From: Helicobacteraceae bacterium
GTDB lineage: Bacteria; Campylobacterota; Campylobacteria; Campylobacterales; SZUA-545
NCBI GenBank assembly: GCA_031273735.1
Contig: JAISRI010000181.1
Coordinates: 1-12,405 of the forward strand
DNA length: 12,405 nt
Reading direction: 5' to 3'
Both the position numbers and the translations under genes were made by a program. Numbering within the stretch: the stretch's first letter is position 1; every line of letters begins with the position of its first letter. The notes under the pieces are model-generated. The model was given only the letters and a program-made list of their open reading frames with translations, searched no databases and was not told the origin of the DNA. Of this stretch, positions 6,595 to 12,405 are shown piece by piece.

Positions 6595-7404
6595 TTACCA
6601 ATCTCTTTCTTTATCTATTATCTCGACCGCTTTTGTTTCGTCAAATCCGTTATTTCGGGAGATTTTTATTAGCGTATCGTGGATATTTTCCGCTTCGATC
6701 ATATATATAAACGTTTCTTTATTATCTAGGCTATTGATACTTTTAATACATTTTTTTAACGATTTTTCGACGCCGTTCGTTTTGCAGTCCTTTTCAAAAA
6801 CGTCTATTATTTTTTCTATTTTTAAGATTATGTCGCTATCCGTAGCTCCTATCCAGCCCTTAAAATATTTAGCCGTTATTTTTACCGCCTTTTTATTTTT
6901 ATATATTAGATCGCTTTCTATTATAGAATAAATATATCCAAAATGCGCCGGCGTCGGAGAAATTTCAATACCATCTTTCTCTACCACGTTTATAGGAAAA
7001 GTAGTTTCGGTTATTATTTGAGGGATAAAATTATCCGTATTTACCTTTTCGTTTCCCCAATATGTTATATCTATTTTCATTTTATCTTTTTCATAATACG
7101 TCTGCTCCCAATGCACTATTTGCAACGTAGGGGTTTCGTATGCCGAAACAATATACAACAAAGTATTTTTTGGTCTATCTTTTACGCGGTAAATCTTCGC
7201 GAGATCTATTTCCGATTTATCTGTTGGCGGAGAGGTATACGACTTTTCAAAAACGACAATATAATATTGATATTTCATTGCCGTATATTTTTCGTCTATT
7301 CGCGTTTTTACTATTTGAAAAAAATAATACCGTCCGTTCATATTAAAATAAAATATATCGCCCTCTTTTGGGTTATTCGCCAATACTTTCGGTCTATTTT
7401 TCAT
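6595..7404 (-). CDS. Imm26-like (immunity-type) protein, 269 aa
   Basis: The N-terminal part, NNPKEGDIFYFNMNGRYYFF followed by QIVKT, resembles the Imm26 group (a 'GDIF...G.YYFFQIV' beta-rich start), which in polymorphic-toxin systems protects a cell from its own toxins. The C-terminal 90 residues are helical and charged, ending DKERDW. No membrane segment is seen. The open frame extends to ATG 7464, but codons 1-20 lie inside the ancestral frame of the upstream peptidase gene. ATG 7404 overlaps that frame's stop (7394) by 11 nt and starts directly before the conserved domain, so I chose it. The gene is AT-rich, with none of the CGATCG hexamers common in its neighbours, which suggests acquisition. 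No toxin gene is nearby. The gene is clear; the family call is tentative. Confidence 0.6.
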   Translation of the reverse strand: MKNRPKVLANNPKEGDIFYFNMNGRYYFFQIVKTRIDEKYTAMKYQYYIVVFEKSYTSPPTDKSEIDLAKIYRVKDRPKNTLLYIVSAYETPTLQIVHWEQTYYEKDKMKIDITYWGNEKVNTDNFIPQIITETTFPINVVEKDGIEISPTPAHFGYIYSIIESDLIYKNKKAVKITAKYFKGWIGATDSDIILKIEKIIDVFEKDCKTNGVEKSLKKCIKSINSLDNKETFIYMIEAENIHDTLIKISRNNGFDETKAVEIIDKERDW

Positions 7405-7944
7405 TATCGTCTCTATAATTTGTCTTCTTTTTAGTTTTTGCGCTAAGCGCTTCGACTTTTTCATTATCTACAATAAGCGCCTGATTAGCGCTAATTGGGC
7501 GCAAGTCTAATTTATCTGAATACTCCGCAACTATTTTTCAGCCGCTTTCTTGAAAGGAAAATTAGCGTAATGCGGCACAATATAAAAATCAACTATCGAC
7601 AGAGCGGAAAAATCGTTATTTAAGTCTTCGGCTACGGCGGGATCGTCCATATATTTCGCGTATTCAATATCTTTTGAAACAATCATCGATCCAGCCGACG
7701 CGCCAATGTATATTTTCCCCCTATTTATATGTTCTACGATAAGTTTATCCGCGCCGCTACGCTTCAGCTCTTGCAATAAAAAGAACGTATTTCCGCCTTC
7801 TACGCCAACATAAAACGTTACTTTTTGAGCTAAACTTGCCGTTGGTATAAAAACGACCTTTTTTCCTAAGCAAGCGTCGCCGATAAACTCCCGAAACAGA
7901 TTCGCCGCCCCTGAAAAATATGACGACAAAAAAAGTTTTTTTAT
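7394..7944 (-). pseudogene. Peptidase E (S51-family Ser peptidase) remnant with three lesions
   Basis: The frame shows the S51 landmarks: FIPTASLAQKVTFYV, EGGNTFFLLQELK, the nucleophile-elbow GASAGS, IEYAKYMDDP and DFYIVPHYANFPFKKAAEK. Lesion 1: the expected MKKLFLSSYF start reads ATA-AAA-AAA-CTT (7944 downward), although a perfect AAGGAG (7956-7951) sits 6 nt before the ATA. Lesion 2: FYVG runs straight into VEGGNTF, whereas homologues have about 45-50 residues between, so an in-frame deletion has occurred. Lesion 3: the frame stops at TAG 7531 after AAEK. Adding one A to the run at 7534-7538 restores IVAEYSDKLDLRPISANQAL and onward, the family's C-terminus, to a stop at 7394. The shortest open frame is only 132 aa from a TTG at 7929. 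Peptidase activity is very unlikely. Confidence 0.85.
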
Positions 7945-7977
7945 TCGCCGCTCCTTATTTTTTTGCGTCTGCGTCCT

Positions 7978-8871
7978 TTATTTTCCGCTCGCGCCGCTAA
8001 TTATGGGAATTGCGCTATTTGGGATCATTGTTGCGGGTAGCTCGCCGTTCCAGCGTTCCGCTTCGATGAGCTTAACAAGGCTTGGATTTTTTGCGAGCGC
8101 CGCCGCTTTTGCCTCGATCGCGGTCGCTTCGGCTTTGCCTATTATTACTTTCGTTTCCGCTTCCGCTTTTCCTATAAGGATTTTCGCTTCGGCTTCGGCT
8201 TTTGCCTGAGCCACGTTAGCGTCCGCCGCGCCCTGCGCTTTTACCCGCACCATCTCTGCGTTTAGCCGTTCGCGCTCTAGGTTTTGCCTGACCTTTTCCA
8301 CCTCGACTTCCGCCTGCATCCGCGCTTCTACAGACTGCTCGTAGCTATCGGAAAACGATATGTCTTCGATATTTATGCTCTCTACGACAAAGCCGTGTTG
8401 GTCAAAAAAGGCGATCATATCGTCTTGGATAATCTTCGCGATAGATCCGCGGTTTTGCACGATATTAACGGCGGCTTCTTTGCCGATCACATCTTTTGGG
8501 ATCGCATTTACTCGCGGTATAATCACCGATTCGGCGTAGCTCATTCCATATTGCGAGTAGATCTTGCCTACCTCCGAAGGCTTGATCTGGTAGTTGATCG
8601 ACAGCGCGATATCTACCGCTTGCGCGTCTTTGGAATAAGCCTCTAACTTTTGGCTTAGTTTGACCGTTCTAACCGTGATCGTTCTAATATCGTCGATAAC
8701 GGGGATTTTGAAGTGAAGACCCGGTTCGGAGACGCTTTGAATTTCGCCAAAGCGTAACACTACGGCGCGATCGCCTTGTTCCACCGCGTAATACGCCGAA
8801 CTTAAAAGCGCCCCTACGATAATAACCGCCGCCGCGATAGATACAAACAATTTTCCCGCGATTTTGTCCAT
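7978..8871 (-). CDS. SPFH/Band 7 (prohibitin-like) membrane protein
   Basis: 297 aa. One N-terminal membrane segment (residues 8-28), then the SPFH domain from VEQGDRAVVLRFGEI (30-44) through GLHFKIPVID to about 185, an Ala/Glu-rich coiled coil (185-258), and the prohibitin-type end LIEAERWNGELP followed by MIPNSAIPII. Such proteins form large ring or cage assemblies at membranes, often regulating FtsH-type proteases or lipid domains; here the function is inferred from the family only. ATG 8871 has AAAGG 8-9 nt upstream. The coiled coil contains three 11-residue repeats (listed separately). It lies 40 nt downstream of the WGR gene and 33 nt upstream of the pepE start position, all on the minus strand. 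No lesion. Confidence 0.9.
   Translation of the reverse strand: MDKIAGKLFVSIAAAVIIVGALLSSAYYAVEQGDRAVVLRFGEIQSVSEPGLHFKIPVIDDIRTITVRTVKLSQKLEAYSKDAQAVDIALSINYQIKPSEVGKIYSQYGMSYAESVIIPRVNAIPKDVIGKEAAVNIVQNRGSIAKIIQDDMIAFFDQHGFVVESINIEDISFSDSYEQSVEARMQAEVEVEKVRQNLERERLNAEMVRVKAQGAADANVAQAKAEAEAKILIGKAEAETKVIIGKAEATAIEAKAAALAKNPSLVKLIEAERWNGELPATMIPNSAIPIISGASGK
8107..8205 (-). repeat. Three 11-residue repeats in the SPFH coiled coil
   Basis: Residues 223-255 read as AKAEAEAKILI, GKAEAETKVII, GKAEATAIEAK. An 11-residue (hendecad) period is typical of right-handed coiled coils in SPFH proteins. The DNA repeats too (GGCTTCGG / GCTTTGCC / TTCCGC patterns on the plus strand), so the unit number could vary between strains. 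Confidence 0.6.
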
Positions 8872-8911
8872 TTTGAAACCTTTCTATTTTTAGATCGCGT
8901 ATTGTATTAAA

Positions 8912-9805
8912 TCAAGGCTTTTTGATATGCGCGAGATTTAGCTCCCTAACCGATATGATATGCGCGACTACGTCCGAATACGCGCTTTGCAATTTATCGC
9001 CGCTTAAAGGCTCTCTATCGAAGCGCTTTTCGGAAGAGTCGTAGTGCGTAACGTCGGGCATATCAAAAACCACGTCTTTAATTACCGATTGATCGGGGTT
9101 TTCATTGTTTTGCGAATAGGCTTCGTCGGAAGCGTAAAGCAAACTTTCCGCCCAAACGTCGTCTATGAAGAAATTGTATTTTTCGCTAAGAAACGCGTTA
9201 ATATTTTTAGAAATTTCGTCAAAAAACTCTTTGCCTTTTAATAGTAACCAACATCTAAAATAGATAAATCCGTCGTCCGATAGGCGCGAATCGAAAATAA
9301 TCCGTTCGCCCTCTTTCTTAAAACCGCACTCTAAGATCATATTTAGCTCGGCGATTTGCGCCGTATAAAGTTTATGTAGATTGATCCGCAATCTCCGCTC
9401 AAAAGCGATTAACGCTTTTTTGCTCTTTTTGGATAGAATCTCTACGATATTTTCAATATGCTCCTCTATATTGTATTCGCGCCAACGCGCTTTTTTCCAT
9501 TTATTAGCTTTATCGATCGTAGTCCAAAATATAAGCTCTTCTTCTTCCTCTTCGGACATTTTCGCTTTTTGCGGAATACGATCGCCGTTTTCAACCTCTT
9601 TGTAACCGCTTTTTAACTTTTGCGCGATCAGTTTTTGCGTCTCTTTTTGGCACGCTTCGGCGCTCTCAAACTCTTTTTGGCTAACGCGCCCGATCGAGCC
9701 GATCGCGCCCCATTTAATAATCTGTTTCGCGCCGATCGTTTCAGTATGCCAAAACTTATTCGAGTTTCCCTCTTGGCAGATTAAATACTTGTCGATTTCC
9801 GTCAT
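8912..9805 (-). CDS. WGR domain + DUF4240 protein
   Basis: 297 aa. The N-terminal WGR domain is seen as YLICQEGNSNKFWH (7-20), KWGAIGSIGR (31-40) and a following helix to about 71. The WGR fold is found in PARPs and many bacterial proteins and is thought to bind nucleic acid. After a linker with six Glu (85-90), the segment from LIFWTTIDKANKW (91) onward, with FRCWLLLKGKEFFDE (183-197) and ESLLYASDEAY (220-230), matches DUF4240. The molecular role of that domain is unknown to me. ATG 9805 is one base after the nusA stop (TAA-a-ATG) and has no Shine-Dalgarno, so its translation probably depends on nusA. That coupling is unusual for an accessory-looking protein. Domain calls are by eye. Confidence 0.8.
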   Translation of the reverse strand: MTEIDKYLICQEGNSNKFWHTETIGAKQIIKWGAIGSIGRVSQKEFESAEACQKETQKLIAQKLKSGYKEVENGDRIPQKAKMSEEEEEELIFWTTIDKANKWKKARWREYNIEEHIENIVEILSKKSKKALIAFERRLRINLHKLYTAQIAELNMILECGFKKEGERIIFDSRLSDDGFIYFRCWLLLKGKEFFDEISKNINAFLSEKYNFFIDDVWAESLLYASDEAYSQNNENPDQSVIKDVVFDMPDVTHYDSSEKRFDREPLSGDKLQSAYSDVVAHIISVRELNLAHIKKP

Positions 9806-9806
9806 T

Positions 9807-10910
9807 TTAGCTATTAAACAACGCGCTTAGAACGCTTGCGTCTTCGCTTTTTGCCTCTTTAGACGCGCCGTCAATCTCCTGTAACTCTATTTCGTATCCC
9901 GTCAGCATAGAGGCAAGGCGAATATTTACGCCCGCTTTGCCGATCGCTTTTGCTTTTTGCGCAGATTCAATCATAACGATCGCCTTGTTCTCCTCCGCGC
10001 AGATGACTTTGCTAACGGTCGCGGGACGCATTGCGCGGGCGATAAACTCTTCGGGACGATCGGAGTAGTCGATCGCGTCTATGCTTTCGCCGTTTAGTTC
10101 GCCGCCGACGGCGTTTATTCTCATACCTTTAGAACCGACCGTAGCGCCGACGGGATCGACGTATGCTTTATGGCTTAAAAGCGCCACTTTTGCCCGTTCG
10201 CCCGGTATTCTCGCGCACTTTTCGATCGTGATCGAGCCGTCCGCGATCTCTGGCACTTCCAATCTTAATAACTCCTCTAAAAACTTTGGCGCGGTGCGGC
10301 TTAGTTCGATCTTAATTCCGTCTTTTATGTTCATCGTTACGCGGCGCACGACGGTTTTGATCGTTTCGCCAACCTTAAACTTTTCGCCTTTGATTCGGTT
10401 TTTTTTGGGTAGAACGGCGCGAACCTCGCCAATTTCGATATAGGTATTCTCTTCGCCGTCGATTCGCTCCACCACGCCGTTTATCAATTTGCCGACTTTG
10501 GATTTGTAGTTTTCATAAACCGCGTTCTCGGTAACTTTTTGCAGGGCGCGTTCCAATTCGTGATGAAGCGCCATCGCGGCGGTGCGCCCAAACGCCTCTA
10601 AACCGATCTCTTTTTTTAATTCGTCGCCCACTTCGGCTTCCTCGTCTATTTTTAGCGCCTCTTTTAAGCTGATCACGCCGTATTTTTCCTCGGTTTTAAG
10701 TCGTTCGTCGTCGTTTGCCACGACCTCGATCTCCTGATATAGGCGGTAGGCTTTTTTCTCGTCGTCCAATATCGCGTCAAACTCTAAACGCTGTCCCAAT
10801 ACGCGCTTGGCGCTGTTTATGTAGGCGATCTTCAGAGCGTCGCGCACAGTCTGCGTATTCAGTCCCCGCTGGTTGGCGATCGAGTCGATAACGTCTAAAA
10901 TTTTTTCCAA
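9807..10910 (-). CDS. nusA: Transcription termination/antitermination factor NusA
   Basis: 367 aa, close to the length of Campylobacter NusA. The N-terminal RNA polymerase-binding domain (about 1-125) is followed by S1 (about 137-203: VGKLINGVVERID, VRAVLPK), KH1 (about 230-295: RIPGERAKVAL, DPVGATVGSKGMRI) and KH2 (about 298-346: IVMIESAQKAKAIGKAGVNI, RLASMLTGYEIEL). It binds RNA polymerase and nascent RNA to modulate pausing, termination and antitermination. The start is TTG at 10910, set by AGAAGGAG 5 nt upstream; no ATG fits the conserved N-terminus. It is divergent from the HP0268-family gene, as I recall for Campylobacter. The C-terminal acidic repeats of E. coli NusA are absent, normal for this phylum. 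Confidence 0.96.
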   Translation of the reverse strand: MEKILDVIDSIANQRGLNTQTVRDALKIAYINSAKRVLGQRLEFDAILDDEKKAYRLYQEIEVVANDDERLKTEEKYGVISLKEALKIDEEAEVGDELKKEIGLEAFGRTAAMALHHELERALQKVTENAVYENYKSKVGKLINGVVERIDGEENTYIEIGEVRAVLPKKNRIKGEKFKVGETIKTVVRRVTMNIKDGIKIELSRTAPKFLEELLRLEVPEIADGSITIEKCARIPGERAKVALLSHKAYVDPVGATVGSKGMRINAVGGELNGESIDAIDYSDRPEEFIARAMRPATVSKVICAEENKAIVMIESAQKAKAIGKAGVNIRLASMLTGYEIELQEIDGASKEAKSEDASVLSALFNS

Positions 10911-10915
10911 ATAGG

Positions 10916-10923
10916 CTCCTTCT
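10916..10923 (-). promoter_or_regulatory. Shine-Dalgarno of nusA (decides a TTG start)
   Basis: AGAAGGAG on the minus strand lies 5 nt before TTG 10910. Its strength and spacing make the TTG the start of nusA. Confidence 0.8.
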
Positions 10924-10958
10924 TTTTCGCGTTAAAGCGCATTTTTAGGCAAAAACGC

Positions 10959-10964
10959 TACAAT
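10959..10964 (+). promoter_or_regulatory. -10 element of the HP0268-miaB transcription unit
   Basis: TACAAT lies 35 bp upstream of ATG 10999, preceded by A/T tracts (ATTTTTAGGC AAAAA) like the periodic signals of Campylobacterota promoters. No -35 is seen, which is usual for the phylum. It faces the nusA promoter. Confidence 0.5.
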
Positions 10965-10974
10965 ACCATCAATC

Positions 10975-10980
10975 ATTATA
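10975..10980 (-). promoter_or_regulatory. -10 element of nusA
   Basis: A perfect TATAAT on the minus strand, 64 bp upstream of the TTG start, would give a leader of about 55 nt. It lies only 11 bp from the plus-strand -10, so the two divergent promoters overlap and may compete for polymerase. Confidence 0.45.
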
Positions 10981-10998
10981 CAAAAAGGCGTATTCAAG

Positions 10999-11241
10999 AT
11001 GGAACTCAAACTCGCAAGGACGGAGCTAAACGCAAAGCCAAAATCCATCGCGTTTGAAAGGCTGATAGAAACGCTAAAGCAGAACAACTCCGCCATTTTC
11101 TATTTTGACAAAAGCAACTCGCACAAAGATTTGATGGAAGCGATCAAGAAGTTTGAAAACGAAGGATTGACCGTCTATTTCAAAGAGATTCGCTACGGTC
11201 TTGATCAAGAGGATTACCTCTATCAGATACACGTCCTCTAA
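10999..11241 (+). CDS. HP0268-family protein, 80 aa
   Basis: MELKLARTELNAKPKSIAFE and the end LDQEDYLYQIHVL match the small HP0268 family, which is restricted to Campylobacterota. H. pylori HP0268 has been described as a nuclease (nicking endonuclease and purine-specific ribonuclease); whether this holds here is inferred from the family. ATG 10999 has AAGG about 10 nt upstream. It starts the plus-strand unit and is followed 6 nt later, in the same frame, by miaB. The location between nusA and miaB is a phylum-level marker and the strongest taxonomic clue in the window. Confidence 0.88.
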   Translation: MELKLARTELNAKPKSIAFERLIETLKQNNSAIFYFDKSNSHKDLMEAIKKFENEGLTVYFKEIRYGLDQEDYLYQIHVL

Positions 11242-11247
11242 AAGCTC

Positions 11248-12405
11248 GTGCCGAAGGTCTTTATAGAAACGCTCGGTTGCGCGATGAACGAGCGCGACAG
11301 CGAGCTTCTTTTTGCCGAGCTACATAGCAAAGAGGGCTACGAAAAGGCGCAAAAGCCCGAAGAAGCCGATCTGATTTTGATCAATACTTGTAGCGTGCGC
11401 GAACGCCCGATCAGTAAGCTATTTAGCGAGCTTGGCGCGTTTAATCTGCTCAAAAAACCGTCCGCCAAGATCGGCGTTTGCGGTTGCACGGCTTCTCATT
11501 TAGGCGCTTCGATCTTTCGCAGAGCGCCCTACGTCGATTTTGTCTTAGGCGCGCGCAACGTTTCAAAGATCGCAAAGGCGGTTGGCGAACGGCGGGCGGT
11601 CTATATCGACGTCGACAACGACGATAGCGAGTATCCGTTCGCAAACTACCGATCGAGCAAATATCAAGCGTTGATCAACATATCGTATGGTTGCGACAAG
11701 CAGTGCGCCTATTGTATTGTGCCGCACACGCGGGGCAAGGAGGTTAGCATTCCGCCGAAACTCGTTTTGGACGAGGCGAAAAAGGCGGCGGATAGCGGCG
11801 CGATCGAGGTCGTTTTGTTGGGGCAGAACGTCAATGGCTACGGCGGTCGTTTTGCTTCGACTAGCGATCCGATCGACTTTCCCGAACTTCTTGAAAAGAT
11901 AAGCCTGATCGACGGCTTGAAACGTATTCGTTTCCAATCGCCGCACCCTTTGCATATGGACGAGCGCTTTTTGGAGGTTTTCGCCAATAATCCTAAAGTG
12001 TGCAAGCATATGCATATGCCGCTTCAGAGCGGATCGAGCCGTATTTTGAAAGCGATGAGGCGCGGATATACGAAAGAGCGCTTTTTGGAGTTGGCGGCGA
12101 GAGTGCGCGAGGTCGCGTCGGACGCTACGATCTCGACCGATATTATCGTAGGTTTTCCGAACGAGCGCGACGAAGATTTCGAGGAGACTTTAGAGGTTAT
12201 GAGAGCGGTTAAGTTTGAACAGCTCTTTTCGTTTAAGTTTTCGCCGCGCCCTATGACCGCCGCCGCCAAAATGGAAAACCAAATCGACGACGAAACGGCT
12301 TCGGCTAGGCTTAACGTCGTCCAATCGCTCTATAAAAAACGCCTCTACGAAGCGATGAACGCGCAGATTGGCAAAATATTCGAGGTTTTTTTAGAACCTT
12401 CAACC
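11248..12405 (+). CDS. miaB: tRNA-2-methylthio-N6-isopentenyladenosine synthase MiaB (3' partial)
   Basis: A radical-SAM methylthiotransferase that adds the 2-methylthio group to i6A37 of tRNAs reading UNN codons. From GTG 11248: N-terminal MTTase domain with Cys at 11 (ETLGCAMN), 48 (INTCSVRE) and 80 (VCGCTASHLG) holding the auxiliary 4Fe-4S cluster. The radical-SAM triad CDKQCAYC is at Cys 149, 153 and 156. Downstream motifs include LLGQNVNGYGG, MHMPLQSGSSRIL, TDIIVGFPNE and FKFSPRPMTAAAKM. The start of the TRAM domain (IGKIFEVFLEP) is reached where the window ends, after 386 codons; about 50 more are expected. The GTG is the first possible start after the in-frame TAA of the HP0268 gene, and no clear Shine-Dalgarno is seen, suggesting coupling. 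No lesion is seen. Confidence 0.95.
   Translation, partial: MPKVFIETLGCAMNERDSELLFAELHSKEGYEKAQKPEEADLILINTCSVRERPISKLFSELGAFNLLKKPSAKIGVCGCTASHLGASIFRRAPYVDFVLGARNVSKIAKAVGERRAVYIDVDNDDSEYPFANYRSSKYQALINISYGCDKQCAYCIVPHTRGKEVSIPPKLVLDEAKKAADSGAIEVVLLGQNVNGYGGRFASTSDPIDFPELLEKISLIDGLKRIRFQSPHPLHMDERFLEVFANNPKVCKHMHMPLQSGSSRILKAMRRGYTKERFLELAARVREVASDATISTDIIVGFPNERDEDFEETLEVMRAVKFEQLFSFKFSPRPMTAAAKMENQIDDETASARLNVVQSLYKKRLYEAMNAQIGKIFEVFLEPST

Noticed and set aside
6943..7434. 163-aa plus-strand frame opposite the Imm26-like gene
   Set aside because: Ile/Phe/Tyr-rich translation of the reverse of an AT-rich gene; no start signal, so a shadow.
8284..8646. 120-aa plus-strand frame opposite the SPFH gene
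   Set aside because: Antisense shadow of a well-supported conserved gene.
11450..12269. Several minus-strand frames opposite miaB
   Set aside because: Arg-rich shadows of the conserved miaB frame.

Overview
The window most likely comes from a Campylobacterota (epsilonproteobacterial) chromosome. The anchor is the right end. There, nusA (minus strand) is divergent from a HP0268-family gene followed by miaB (plus strand), an arrangement I recall from Campylobacter and Helicobacter relatives. The right-hand DNA is also rich in the hexamer CGATCG: about 25 copies by eye between roughly 5160 and the end, and none that I could find before that. I cannot name a genus.

Layout. Positions 1-2940 hold a Type II restriction-modification module of foreign character. 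It has a D12-class adenine methylase (cut by the window edge), a second amino-methyltransferase broken by one extra T inside its catalytic motif, a convergent endonuclease gene that looks intact, and a controller (C) gene with an in-frame TAA at codon 8. The last two lesions are only visible by reading across frames. Positions 2940-3369 are non-coding but dense in dyads and end in a promoter/operator-like block before an unrecognised 246-aa gene (3370-4110). A hairpin between convergent genes (4147-4176) closes this part.

From 4187 to 6098 a minus-strand cluster runs CNNM/CBS membrane protein, 4-TM membrane protein, small hydrophobic ORF and 80-aa hypothetical, with 1-nt, 11-nt and overlapping junctions. 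Positions 6099-6594 hold no convincing gene.

From 10910 down to 6595 a long co-directional minus-strand series runs nusA, WGR+DUF4240 protein, SPFH/prohibitin-like protein, a peptidase E (S51) remnant, and an Imm26-like protein. The peptidase E gene has three independent lesions: ATG changed to ATA behind an ideal Shine-Dalgarno, an internal in-frame deletion, and a 1-nt frameshift near the C-terminus. Restoring its frame also shows that the downstream gene starts at 7404, not at the longer 7464 start.

The overall picture is a conserved informational locus (nusA / HP0268 / miaB) beside an accessory region in active decay. I found no CRISPR array, rRNA, tRNA, transposase or clearly new system. 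The most noteworthy items are the self-consistent decay of the R-M module, the tight coupling of a WGR-DUF4240 gene to nusA, and the orphan immunity-like gene. Two of the lesions are single-base changes in short homopolymers, so read error must be excluded.
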